Source of the DNA: Sulfitobacter undariae | Lineage (GTDB): Bacteria; Pseudomonadota; Alphaproteobacteria; Rhodobacterales; Rhodobacteraceae | Reading direction: 5' to 3' | Length of the DNA stretch: 64,000 nucleotides | NCBI RefSeq assembly: GCF_014196805.1 | Contig: NZ_JACIEI010000003.1 | Location: forward strand, 124,001 to 188,000 | Shown here: positions 19,100 through 26,992 of the stretch, in pieces | Layout: each line of letters opens with the position of its first letter | Numbering within the stretch: the first letter of the stretch is position 1 | Position numbers and translations under genes: made by a program | Notes under the pieces: model-generated | Databases searched by the model: none | What the model saw: only the letters and a program-made list of their open reading frames with translations | What the model was told of the DNA's origin: nothing

Positions 19100-19609
19100 A
19101 TGTCGAAAATATTCACAGAAGCACCGATTTGGGTTTGGCCGTTGCTGCTTCTCTTGGTTTTTGTGGGCTTACGAGCCCGAAAGAAGCGCAGTGTCCCTGT
19201 GGCGCTGATCTACGCTTTGCCACTGATGGGCGTGATGGCGCTTCGGTCGGTGTTTGCCTTATCCGCGCCTACGGCTGTATGGGCCGTGTTTGCGTTGGCC
19301 TACGGCGCTGGTGCTGTTGCAGGGTACAGGCTGCAAGTGCGTTGGATTTTAGGGCGGGTGGGCCGTCGGGTGAAACTGAGCGGAGAATACCTGACCCTGA
19401 CTGTGATGATGGTTATCTTTTGGGCAAATTTTGTCGGTGGTGTTCTGGGCACGGTTGCGCCGGATCTATACCAAACCCTTATTTTTCAGGGTGTGTTTGC
19501 AGCTATCGTCGCTGCGGCCAGTGGCAGTTTCCTTGGCCGTTCTTTGCGCGTTTGGCGCGCTAGTGATATGGGTGTTAGCGATAATGTAGGCCGTCATCGG
19601 GCGGGCTAG
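19100..19609 (+). CDS. integral membrane protein of unknown function
   Basis: A 169-residue, strongly hydrophobic protein with about five membrane helices separated by short basic loops (RARKKRS at about 24-30, RVGRRVK near 89-95). No family was recognised with confidence. The start was set at the ATG at 19100 (MSKIFTEAPIW), because the 20 codons upstream in the same frame look non-coding. It stands between the pnt terminator and the ribbon-helix-helix gene. The positive-inside loops support a real inner-membrane protein. Confidence 0.6.
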   Translation: MSKIFTEAPIWVWPLLLLLVFVGLRARKKRSVPVALIYALPLMGVMALRSVFALSAPTAVWAVFALAYGAGAVAGYRLQVRWILGRVGRRVKLSGEYLTLTVMMVIFWANFVGGVLGTVAPDLYQTLIFQGVFAAIVAAASGSFLGRSLRVWRASDMGVSDNVGRHRAG

Positions 19610-19647
19610 GCTGAGCACAGTGAGTGTGAAATTAAAAAAGTACAAAA

Positions 19648-19680
19648 ATGTATATACATTGCACTACAACTGATATACAT
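19648..19680. promoter_or_regulatory. candidate operator: palindrome plus a repeated half-site 21 bases away
   Basis: ATGTATATACAT (19648-19659) is a perfect palindrome. The half TATACAT occurs again at 19674-19680, exactly 21 bases (two helical turns) from its first copy at 19653. Both lie just in front of a ribbon-helix-helix gene. Such proteins often bind short repeats on one face of the helix and repress their own genes. Confidence 0.45.
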
Positions 19681-19709
19681 CATCACTTGTACCGGAAAGG
19701 GGACTGATA

Positions 19710-19937
19710 GTGGCACGACGTGAAAAGACCAAAAGCGACCGCAAAGATAGCCAGTTGATCATTCGTATCAACGGCGACATGCGGAATGCATTTCTGGACT
19801 TGTGCGACGAGATGGACACATCTGCTGCGCGTGAAATTCGGCGGTTTATCCGCGGTTATCTGAGCGCGCATAGCACCGAAAAAGACGCCGAACCGGTACG
19901 TGAAACCAAATCCAAAAAGGAGCCTAAACATGGCTAA
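19710..19937 (+). CDS. small ribbon-helix-helix-like DNA-binding protein
   Basis: A 75-residue basic protein. Residues 14-52 (DSQLIIRINGDMRNAFLD then MDTSAAREIRRFIRGYL) fit the beta-strand plus two-helix pattern of Arc/CopG ribbon-helix-helix proteins: alternating polar and hydrophobic residues in QLIIRI form the strand that would read DNA. Both ends are Lys-rich and probably disordered. The start is a GTG behind an AAAGGGGA ribosome site. Its stop lies within the next reading frame, which starts 8 bases earlier, so the two are translationally coupled. An operator-like repeat pair precedes it. It might be an antitoxin-type autorepressor, but the partner does not look like a known toxin. Confidence 0.7.
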   Translation: MARREKTKSDRKDSQLIIRINGDMRNAFLDLCDEMDTSAAREIRRFIRGYLSAHSTEKDAEPVRETKSKKEPKHG

Positions 19938-20049
19938 CAAAGTAAAAATCAAAGACCTGAAAAAAGAAGTTAAGCTGCGTGAGCGCAAAGTTAAGCGCCA
20001 AGAAACAAAGCTTAAATCAGCGAAAAAAGCGCTGAAAAAAGCGGCCTAA
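19930..20049 (+). CDS. 39-residue basic helical microprotein
   Basis: The ATG overlaps the end of the ribbon-helix-helix gene by 8 bases, and the frame runs to a TAA directly before a perfect terminator. The product begins MANKVKIKDLKKEVKLRERK and is almost entirely Lys, Arg, Glu, Ala and Val. It is predicted as one long amphipathic or coiled-coil helix with net positive charge. The GGAGCC sequence 7-12 bases before the ATG is an acceptable ribosome site. The overlap, the ribosome site and the exactly placed terminator support a real gene despite its size. Function unknown; nucleic-acid binding or pairing with its neighbour are possibilities. Confidence 0.6.
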   Translation: MANKVKIKDLKKEVKLRERKVKRQETKLKSAKKALKKAA

Positions 20050-20057
20050 GGGCATTG

Positions 20058-20080
20058 GGGCGCGGAACTATTCCGCGCCC
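20058..20080 (+). terminator. rho-independent terminator of the ribbon-helix-helix unit
   Basis: Perfect arms GGGCGCGGAA and TTCCGCGCCC with a 3-base loop, followed by TTCCTTTATT. It ends only 17 bases before the next start, so the T-tract overlaps the leader of the next gene. Confidence 0.88.
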
Positions 20081-20097
20081 TTCCTTTATTGAAAGAT

Positions 20098-20670
20098 ATG
20101 AAAATGACAAAGTTAAGCGATCTGCCTGGCGTTGGCCCGGCGATGGTAGGGCATCTGCAAAATAAGGGTATCAACACAATCCAACAGCTACTGGATTCAG
20201 ACGATGCCACTTTGCTTGCTATTCGCGGCATATCACCCACACGCGTGGCGAGCTTTCGTAACGTGGGGCAGATGATGCTGAACATGTCACAAGATGCCAC
20301 CCCTGACGAAGCGAGCTCTGAAGTTGATACTACAGAGGCTCAGGCGGTTGTTGTAGACGCGGACATCACTTTGCCTGCTGGTACGTCAAAAGCGGGTGCA
20401 GCCAAGAAAAAAGAAAAATCTTCTGCGGCCAAGAAGAAGGCAAAAGCGGCCTCTAAGAAGAAGGCGAAAGCTGACGAGAAGAAGAAGGCCGACGCTGAGG
20501 TGAAAAAAGCTAAAGCGGCAGCTAAGAAGAAAGCCGAAGCAGCAAAGAAAAAGGCGAAAGAATCCGCCAAGAAAAAAGCAACTGCTGCCAAGAAAAAAGA
20601 AAAGGCAGCCGCCAAGAAAGCGGAAAAGAAGAAAACCGCTGGTAAAAAAGCATCCAAGAAAAAGAGCTGA
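20098..20670 (+). CDS. helix-hairpin-helix protein with histone-H1-like Lys/Ala tail
   Basis: A roughly 190-residue protein in two parts. Residues 5-60 (LSDLPGVGPAMVGHLQNKG, then LLAIRGISPTRVASF) carry two helix-hairpin-helix-like G-(V/I)-G/G-I-S turns that usually contact the DNA backbone. Residues about 98-190 are an almost pure Lys/Ala repeat (AAKKKAK-type heptads), as in bacterial H1-like nucleoid proteins. It is therefore probably a nucleoid-associated protein. Two start codons are possible, ATG at 20098 or 20104; the second has a better-spaced GAAAG ribosome site. The message start must lie inside or before the preceding terminator. Function inferred from composition and motif only. Confidence 0.75.
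   Translation: MKMTKLSDLPGVGPAMVGHLQNKGINTIQQLLDSDDATLLAIRGISPTRVASFRNVGQMMLNMSQDATPDEASSEVDTTEAQAVVVDADITLPAGTSKAGAAKKKEKSSAAKKKAKAASKKKAKADEKKKADAEVKKAKAAAKKKAEAAKKKAKESAKKKATAAKKKEKAAAKKAEKKKTAGKKASKKKS
20398..20667 (+). repeat. Lys/Ala codon repeat tract
   Basis: About 270 bases of degenerate AAG/AAA and GCx codons encoding the basic tail of the preceding gene. The irregular repeats make the length prone to change between strains. Confidence 0.8.
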
Positions 20671-20692
20671 TCCTACACTGGATCAGTGAACG

Positions 20693-20725
20693 GAGGGTGG
20701 CGCGCGCGTAAGGCTCGCCACCCTC
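20693..20725. terminator. bidirectional terminator-like hairpin
   Basis: Perfect arms GAGGGTGGC and GCCACCCTC with a 15-base loop, between the convergent ends of the H1-like gene (20670) and the permease gene (20735). Confidence 0.75.
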
Positions 20726-20734
20726 TAAATTCCC

Positions 20735-21715
20735 TTAGCGTCCGCGAATGCGGGGATCGAGCGCATCGCGCAGGCCGTCACCGAGGTAGTTCACGCTGAG
20801 CACGGTCATTGAGATCAGGAAACCGGGGAGCAATACGCGCTCGGGGAATTCCTGCATCCGGTTGACCGCATCTGACAGCAGCTTGCCCCAAGTGGGGAAG
20901 TCGGAAGGGAAGCCAACCCCAAGGAAGCTGAGCGCGGATTCTGTGATGATCGCCGTGGCAAGGCCAAGGGTGGCCGATACCATAATCGGCGAGATCACAT
21001 TGGGCAGCAGGTGGCGGCGGATGATTTTGCCGTCAGTGGTGCCGATAGAGCGAGCTGCAAGGATGAATTCGCGTTCCTTGAGGGCAAGGATATCGCCGCG
21101 CACGATCCGTGCGGTTTGCATCCATGAGGTCAGCGCAATCACCGAAACGATCAGCACAAACATGCCCGACTCTGGGCTGCCAAAGAATTTGGTCAGCGGC
21201 TGGCGGAAGAGGGTCACAGCCAGCAACACCAGAGGCAGGATGGGCAGGCTGAGTACCAGATCGGTCAAGCGCATCAGAATGAAATCTGCACGTTTGAAAT
21301 AGCCCGCGGCAACGCCGACAGCTGTACCGATGAGCAGCGAGAGGACCATTGCGGCCCAACCCACTGCCATGGAAACACGCCCGCCATGGATCATTTGTGA
21401 CAGAATATCGCGGCCCAGTTGGTCTGTGCCAAAGGGATGCGCCCAGCCCGCTTTGACGTCGCTATCCCACAGCAGGGTATAGACAGGCCGCCAGTCTTTG
21501 TTGCGGATATCCAGTTTGGTTGGGGCAAGGTCCCATAGGTAGGGGCCAAACAAAACGCCCAGCGTGATGAACAGCAAGAACCCCCCGCCGAACAGCGCGC
21601 CTTTGTGCTTGCGGAATTGATCCCAAACATCGCGCCATTGGCTGCGCGGGGGCTTGGAGGGCTCTTTGTCTTGCAGCGCCCCGAAGACTTCCATCTCGGA
21701 TGTTTGATCAGTCAT
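20735..21715 (-). CDS. peptide/opine-type ABC transporter permease (DppC/OppC family)
   Basis: A 326-residue inner-membrane permease. After a cytosolic N-terminus it has an N-terminal membrane helix (about 40-60), a periplasmic loop with HPFGTDQLGRDILSQMIHGGRVS, then five more helices. The cytoplasmic coupling loop is AARSIGTTDGKIIRRHLLPN, the EAA-like motif that contacts the ATPase. The C-terminus GDGLRDALDPRIRGR is the DppC/OppC hallmark. The start ATG (21713-21715) overlaps the end of the preceding permease gene by 8 bases. It works with the permease upstream, the binding protein, and probably the double ATPase encoded divergently at 24965. Confidence 0.93.
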   Translation of the reverse strand: MTDQTSEMEVFGALQDKEPSKPPRSQWRDVWDQFRKHKGALFGGGFLLFITLGVLFGPYLWDLAPTKLDIRNKDWRPVYTLLWDSDVKAGWAHPFGTDQLGRDILSQMIHGGRVSMAVGWAAMVLSLLIGTAVGVAAGYFKRADFILMRLTDLVLSLPILPLVLLAVTLFRQPLTKFFGSPESGMFVLIVSVIALTSWMQTARIVRGDILALKEREFILAARSIGTTDGKIIRRHLLPNVISPIMVSATLGLATAIITESALSFLGVGFPSDFPTWGKLLSDAVNRMQEFPERVLLPGFLISMTVLSVNYLGDGLRDALDPRIRGR

Positions 21716-22775
21716 AGCGGATCCTTGGGTCAAGTACGCCGTAGAGGATATCGGCAATGAGGTTGAAGAGAACGATGAGGATGGCGAAGATGAAGGTAAG
21801 GGTCATCACCATTGGCAGATCGTTGGCGAACAGGGCGGTCAGCAAAAGCTGCCCAATGCCGTTCACTTTGAACACGTTTTCCGTGATGATCGCGCCGCCA
21901 AAGATGGCAGGCATGCCTAGGGCAATAACCGTGACAACGGGGATCATCGAGTTGCGCAGCACATGCACCATGATCACAACGCTTTCTTTCAGGCCTTTGG
22001 CACGTGCGGTACGCACATAGTCCTGATTGAGGTTGTCGAGCATCGCAGACCGCATGTAGCGGCTGATCTGTGCTGTTGTTTGTAGTGCCAGAACCATCAC
22101 AGGCATGATCATCTGCATCAACTGGATTTTGAAGGTTGCCCAACTGTCGACGATCAATGTGGTGTCATAGATTGACGGCAGCCAGCCCAAAGAGACCGAA
22201 AAGATCACGATCAGCAACGGGCCTGTGAAGAAGGGAGGGATAGAGAAACCCACCATCGTCACAAATGTCCCTGCTTGGTCAAACAGCGAATAGTGGCGGT
22301 AGGCCGAATAGATGCCGATAGGAATGGCGATCAAAATGCCCACAACATAGCTGAGGCCCACGACCCAGAGGGTCTGCGGCATCCGCTGCATCACGATATC
22401 CATGACGGGCGAACGTGTTTGCCAGCTGATCACGCGCTGCTTTTGCACCAGTTCACCTGTGACCGAATCGATGGTCATGCTGAAGTGTGTGTCGGGCAGC
22501 CAACCGAACAGGAAGCTTTTGTTGGTGAGGAAGTCGATGAACACAGAGGGTTCAACAACAAAGAACTGATACAGCCATTTGAAGTATTGGACATGGATCG
22601 GTGCGCCAAGACCGAGAGCTTCGCGCATTTTCTGTTTCACCTCGGGGGGAACAGTCAGCGGAACTTGGGCCATCGGATCACCGGGGGCCAGTTGCAGCAA
22701 CATAAAAATCACGAGGCTGATAAATAAAAGCGTCGGAATGGAGAGGATAAGTCGTCGGATGGTGAAATTCAGCAT
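21708..22775 (-). CDS. peptide/opine-type ABC transporter permease (DppB/OppB family)
   Basis: A 355-residue permease beginning LNFTIRRLILSIPTLLFISLVIFML with the family LAPGDP motif at about residues 30-35. Six membrane helices are seen. A large periplasmic loop between helices 1 and 2 (about 60-140) is longer than in DppB of E. coli. The coupling loop YVRTARAKGLKESVVIMVHVLRN and the terminal ILYGVLDPRIRYD are typical. It lies 123 bases after the binding-protein gene, with a strong hairpin between them, and overlaps the next permease gene. Confidence 0.93.
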   Translation of the reverse strand: MLNFTIRRLILSIPTLLFISLVIFMLLQLAPGDPMAQVPLTVPPEVKQKMREALGLGAPIHVQYFKWLYQFFVVEPSVFIDFLTNKSFLFGWLPDTHFSMTIDSVTGELVQKQRVISWQTRSPVMDIVMQRMPQTLWVVGLSYVVGILIAIPIGIYSAYRHYSLFDQAGTFVTMVGFSIPPFFTGPLLIVIFSVSLGWLPSIYDTTLIVDSWATFKIQLMQMIMPVMVLALQTTAQISRYMRSAMLDNLNQDYVRTARAKGLKESVVIMVHVLRNSMIPVVTVIALGMPAIFGGAIITENVFKVNGIGQLLLTALFANDLPMVMTLTFIFAILIVLFNLIADILYGVLDPRIRYD

Positions 22776-22830
22776 CGAGCGGCGCCTTTACGAGTCAGTC
22801 TGGTTGAAAAACCGTCAGTTGGAAGAAGTC

Positions 22831-22850
22831 GGGCGGGGTTTCCCCCGCCC
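22831..22850 (-). promoter_or_regulatory. intra-operon hairpin between binding protein and permeases
   Basis: Arms GGGCGGGG and CCCCGCCC with a 4-base loop, with no U-tract on the minus strand. Hairpins of this kind after ABC binding-protein genes commonly stabilise that part of the message or reduce read-through, keeping the binding protein in excess. Confidence 0.6.
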
Positions 22851-22898
22851 GCATGGGTAATTCACATTAAAGCGAGGTTAACCTCACATCAACGGAAT

Positions 22899-24608
22899 TT
22901 AGTTTACACGGTACCAATCTGCGACATTCCACAGCTCGGAGTCCCAAACATTAAGCACAACGCCGCCCAATGTAACGGAGCGCCCAGAAACGCGGCCACG
23001 GTCCACAAGTGGAAGGATGGTCATTGTGTCTTTTGTCAGCATGTCGTTCAGCTTGCGGGCGATTTCACCGCGCTTTTCAAGCTCGCCTGTGCGGCCCAGC
23101 TCGTCGAGCAATGCGTCATATGCCGGATCACAGAAACGGTTGATGTTTTCACCCTGCCACTGGCTGGCTGGTTTTGGCTCGGCGCCGCAACGACGTGAAC
23201 CAAGGTAGGCCTGTGGGTCTGTACCGTCAAAGTTGTTCGCATACATTTCAACGTCTGCATAGAACTTCTGGAAGGTGTCAGGGGAACCCGGGTCACCGCC
23301 GAAGAATACAGAACCGTCGATGTTGCGCAGTTCGGTTTCAACACCGATTTGCTGCCAGAAATCCTTGATCAAGGCTTGGAAATCCTGACGCACAGCGTTG
23401 GTGGAGGATTGGAACAACAGCGCAAGCTTCATGCCGTCTTTGTCACGTACACCGTCACCGTCTGTGTCGGTCCAGCCGGCTTCTTCCAGCAGGGCTTTGG
23501 CGCCCTCAATGTCTTGTGTCAGGCACTCTGTGTTGTCGGATGCATAAAGAGCAGGCGCTGGTACAAAGTTACATGTTGCGCGGCCCGCTTGGCCATAACC
23601 TACTTCGGTCAGAAGTGCGCGGTCGATCGCCATGGAAAGCGCTTTGCGTACTTTGAAGTCTGACAGAATCGGGTGAGGCTCTGCGAGTGTGGCGCGTGTT
23701 TCTGGCGGCAGATCAGAGGACGGGTTCGTCAGGTTGATCTCAATACGTTCAACCAATGTGCCGAAAGCAGAAACTGGAACACCTTTGCCAGCTTCGGCCA
23801 TTTTGGCAATCACGTCGGGTGCCAGTTGCAGGTTCCACGCGTAGTCAAATTCGCCTGTTTCCAGAACAGCACGGCCTGCAGCTGCGGCATCGCCACCGCC
23901 TTTAAGCGTGAGTGTCGAGAAGGCTGGTTTGCTTGCGTCACGGAAGTTTTCGTTCGCAACCAGTTGAACCACGTCATTTGGACGGAAGTCTTTAACAACA
24001 AACGGGCCTGTGCCGATTGGGTTAAAGTTGGCTTCGGTGCATTCAGGTGCTTTTGCGCCAAGGCAGTTTGCGAATTGTGCTTTTTGCAAAATCGGAGACT
24101 GCGCGCCCATGAAGGGCTGGTAGGGGTTTGGCATCGCATTTTCAAAGGTGACTTTGATGGTGCGCGCGTCAACTTCTTCGATTTCTTTAACGCCACCAAA
24201 TTTGGATGCTTGTGCGCAACCGCCTTCTGGGTGCATGCAGTATTCTGCTGTAAACTTGACGTCCGCAGATGTTACTGGAGTGCCGTCAGACCATACCATG
24301 CCTTCAGCAATTTTCCATGTGATGGATGTCAGGTCTTCGCTTACGCCGCCATTTTCAACGGTGGGGATTTCTTCGGCGAGGTAAGGAACCAGCGCGCCTT
24401 TTTCATCGTAGCGGCCCAGTGGCTCAAGCACCAGAGAGGCAGCTTCGAGGTCTTTTGTACCACCCGAAAGGAACGGGTTCATGATGGAAGGCGCTTGCCA
24501 ATAGATGATGTTCAGTTGGCCGTCGCGGCCGCGCTCGCCGTCGGCGAATGCCATTGGCGCCAGAGCGGTCATGCAGACAGCTCCGAGTAGGGTGGATTTC
24601 AAAGTCAT
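22899..24608 (-). CDS. periplasmic substrate-binding protein of a peptide-type ABC transporter (SBP family 5)
   Basis: A 569-residue binding protein that captures peptides or related compounds in the periplasm for the adjacent permeases. The signal peptide is residues 1-25 (MTLKSTLLGAVCMTALAPM then AFAD). The body has family-5 features: LVLEPLGRYDEKG, WKIAEGMVWSDGTPVTSADVKFT (about 95-120), FNPIGTGPFVVKDF and DFKVRKALSMAIDR. Four Cys near 150-210 may form disulfides. The start was set at the ATG at 24606-24608, because GGAG lies 7 bases before it and a clean signal peptide follows; the frame is open much further upstream without either. The exact ligand cannot be read, but the linked M20 hydrolases suggest acylated amino acids or peptides. 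Confidence 0.92.
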   Translation of the reverse strand: MTLKSTLLGAVCMTALAPMAFADGERGRDGQLNIIYWQAPSIMNPFLSGGTKDLEAASLVLEPLGRYDEKGALVPYLAEEIPTVENGGVSEDLTSITWKIAEGMVWSDGTPVTSADVKFTAEYCMHPEGGCAQASKFGGVKEIEEVDARTIKVTFENAMPNPYQPFMGAQSPILQKAQFANCLGAKAPECTEANFNPIGTGPFVVKDFRPNDVVQLVANENFRDASKPAFSTLTLKGGGDAAAAGRAVLETGEFDYAWNLQLAPDVIAKMAEAGKGVPVSAFGTLVERIEINLTNPSSDLPPETRATLAEPHPILSDFKVRKALSMAIDRALLTEVGYGQAGRATCNFVPAPALYASDNTECLTQDIEGAKALLEEAGWTDTDGDGVRDKDGMKLALLFQSSTNAVRQDFQALIKDFWQQIGVETELRNIDGSVFFGGDPGSPDTFQKFYADVEMYANNFDGTDPQAYLGSRRCGAEPKPASQWQGENINRFCDPAYDALLDELGRTGELEKRGEIARKLNDMLTKDTMTILPLVDRGRVSGRSVTLGGVVLNVWDSELWNVADWYRVN

Positions 24609-24964
24609 AAGATACTCCATGTTGCACACGCTTTCGCGTGCTTTTGTCGCCCCGTTTCCCGAGACGTATTTGCAGTTTTTCGGGGGTGTTAGCGTGGTAA
24701 GTATTAGAAAGCGGCTGCATCGTATTGATACAAACGCCTCATTTCTCGCCACAGCCCCCAAAGCACATCCCGCATTTGACGCATAGATTGCGGGAAATGC
24801 AAGGGTTCCGCAGATGGAAGTGCTGAATATCTCATCGACTGCCACTTTTTTAGAAGGCAGGGAGGGCATCAGCGGTCAGAGCGTTTGACGCGCCTCACGC
24901 TTGCGCATAGCTTATGCTCCAAGACGCTACACGCACAGCGCGTTAGCCACCTGAAAGGACTGCC
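24609..24964. promoter_or_regulatory. 356-base divergent control region
   Basis: It separates the leftward binding-protein operon from the rightward ATPase-catabolic genes. On the plus strand TTGACG (24885-24890) and TAGCTT (24908-24913) with a 17-base spacer make a fair sigma-70 promoter for the ATPase gene. On the minus side a small CACGC/GCGTG hairpin (24627-24640) would sit in the binding-protein leader. No clear regulator site was found. Confidence 0.45.
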
Positions 24965-26797
24965 ATGCTCGACCATTCCGAAAAAGCTCCGATTGCACGG
25001 ATTGAAGGCCTTCGTGTTGAATTCCAGACCAAAGATGGTCCGGTTGTCGGGGTTGAGGATGTCTCGTTTAATATCAATCCGGGTGAAACGGTTTGTGTTG
25101 TAGGCGAGTCGGGATCAGGCAAATCCGTGTCTTCCTTGTCGCTGATGCGTCTGGTTGAATTTGGCGGCGGCGAAATTGCGGCAGGAAAATTGATGTTCGA
25201 CCGTGGCGAAGGCGCAGAGGTTGATCTGGCCAGCACCGCCCAAGACGAGATGCGCGGAATCAGGGGCAACGAGATCGGGATGATCTTCCAAGAGCCGATG
25301 ACCGCTCTAAACCCTGTGTTTACAGTTGGTAAACAACTGACAGAAGGGTTGCGCCTGCACAAAAACATGACCAAAGCCGAGGCTGAGGCGCGGGCGTTGG
25401 AACTGATGACGCAGGTGCGGATCCCCGAGCCGCAAAAACGTCTGACACAATATCCACACGAACTGTCTGGCGGCATGCGCCAACGTGTTGTGATCGCCAT
25501 GGCGCTGGCCTGTGAGCCGCGCCTGCTGATCGCGGATGAGCCGACAACCGCGTTGGATGTGACCATTCAGGCCGAGATTTTGGCGCTGATGGACCGTCTT
25601 AAGCGTGAGACGGGTACAGCCGTGATGTTCATCACCCACGACATGGCTGTTGTGGCGCAGATGGCTGACCGTGTGGTGGTTATGTTCCGCGGCAATAAGG
25701 TGGAAGAGGGCACAGTTGAGGAGATTTTCGAGAATCCCCAGCATCCTTATACCAAGGCACTTTTGGCTGCTGTGCCCAAATTGGGCGAGATGACAGGCAA
25801 GGACTACCCTGAACCAATGAAGCTGATCGGTACGCCTGATAAGGCGATTGTGCCGATCAAAGGCACCGACGAAGTGCTGCTGACCGTTAAGGGCCTGACC
25901 ACACGCTTCCCCGTGACGGGGGGATTGCTGCGCCGTACGGTGGCGAATGTTCATGCGGTCGAAGACTTGTCTTTCACCATCAACAAAGGCCAGACACTCA
26001 GCCTTGTGGGCGAGAGTGGCTGTGGGAAATCGACAGCGGGCCGTTCTATTCTGCGGTTGGTTAATCCAATGTCAGGCGAGGTTGATCTGGCAGGCAAAGA
26101 CATCATGGCGCTGAACCAAAAGGATCTGCGCACCGCACGTCTGGACATGCAGATGATCTTCCAAGACCCGTTTGCATCGCTTAACCCGCAAATGGCGTTG
26201 GCGGATCAAGTGGCGGAGCCGATCCATAATTATGGATTGATGAAAGGCAAGGCGGTCACCGAGTGGGTTGAAAACCTGTTTGACCGCGTGGAACTCCCGC
26301 GCAGTTTTATGCGCCGTTTTCCTCATGAATTATCAGGCGGTCAACGGCAACGTGTGGCGATTGCCCGTGCGCTGGCGCTGAAGCCCAAGCTGATCATCGC
26401 AGATGAAGCAGTATCGGCGCTGGATGTATCTGTTCAGGCGCAGGTGTTGAACCTGATGATGGAACTACAGGCCGAGATGGAGCTGAGCTTTTTGTTTATC
26501 TCTCACGATATGGCCGTGGTTGAACGGGTCAGTCACCATGTGGGCGTGATGTATCTGGGCCGCATCGTTGAAATTGGCCCGCGCCGCGCTGTGTTTGAAA
26601 ACCCGCAGCACCCTTATACCCAAGCGCTGATGAAAGCGGTTCCCATCGCTGATCCGCGTAGGCGTAAGGCGGAAAAGGATTTGAACTTTAAACCGATCCC
26701 GTCGCCCATTCACCCCGCCAGCTATGTGGCCGAGCCAAGCGTCTACCGTGACGTGGGTGAGGGCCATAAGGTGCTGATCACTGACAGCGGGTATTGA
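24965..26797 (+). CDS. double-domain ABC transporter ATPase (DppD-DppF fusion type)
   Basis: A 610-residue protein with two complete nucleotide-binding domains, each of the kind usually made as separate DppD and DppF subunits. Domain 1 has Walker A GESGSGKS at 47-54, signature LSGGMRQRV, and Walker B LLIADEPTT. Domain 2 has Walker A GESGCGKST near 349-357, signature LSGGQRQRV, and LIIADEAVS. Each domain ends with the peptide-transporter extension HPYTKALLAAVP or HPYTQALMKAVP. It would power the permeases encoded divergently at 20735-22775. The ribosome site is GAAAGGAC. It is the first gene of the rightward set that continues with amide hydrolases. Confidence 0.95.
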   Translation: MLDHSEKAPIARIEGLRVEFQTKDGPVVGVEDVSFNINPGETVCVVGESGSGKSVSSLSLMRLVEFGGGEIAAGKLMFDRGEGAEVDLASTAQDEMRGIRGNEIGMIFQEPMTALNPVFTVGKQLTEGLRLHKNMTKAEAEARALELMTQVRIPEPQKRLTQYPHELSGGMRQRVVIAMALACEPRLLIADEPTTALDVTIQAEILALMDRLKRETGTAVMFITHDMAVVAQMADRVVVMFRGNKVEEGTVEEIFENPQHPYTKALLAAVPKLGEMTGKDYPEPMKLIGTPDKAIVPIKGTDEVLLTVKGLTTRFPVTGGLLRRTVANVHAVEDLSFTINKGQTLSLVGESGCGKSTAGRSILRLVNPMSGEVDLAGKDIMALNQKDLRTARLDMQMIFQDPFASLNPQMALADQVAEPIHNYGLMKGKAVTEWVENLFDRVELPRSFMRRFPHELSGGQRQRVAIARALALKPKLIIADEAVSALDVSVQAQVLNLMMELQAEMELSFLFISHDMAVVERVSHHVGVMYLGRIVEIGPRRAVFENPQHPYTQALMKAVPIADPRRRKAEKDLNFKPIPSPIHPASYVAEPSVYRDVGEGHKVLITDSGY

Positions 26798-26992
26798 GAG
26801 TAGACCCATGCACTGCGTTAATGGCTTTTTGATACGGATTGGCACTGCAAATTTGCGGCGCCAAAACCATCAGGCTGTGATGTGGGTGTCTTGCACCAAC
26901 CCAGAGCTTTCCTCCTACGTTAGCGCAGGGGCGCTTGCGTGTAACAAGATTTAAAATTTGCGCAGCTGCGCGCATTCCACTGGAGACCAACA

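Noticed and set aside
23673..24590. 305-codon open frame on the plus strand
   Set aside because: It lies entirely inside the minus-strand binding-protein gene; its product is Cys/Phe/Arg-rich without motifs, and there is no ribosome site.
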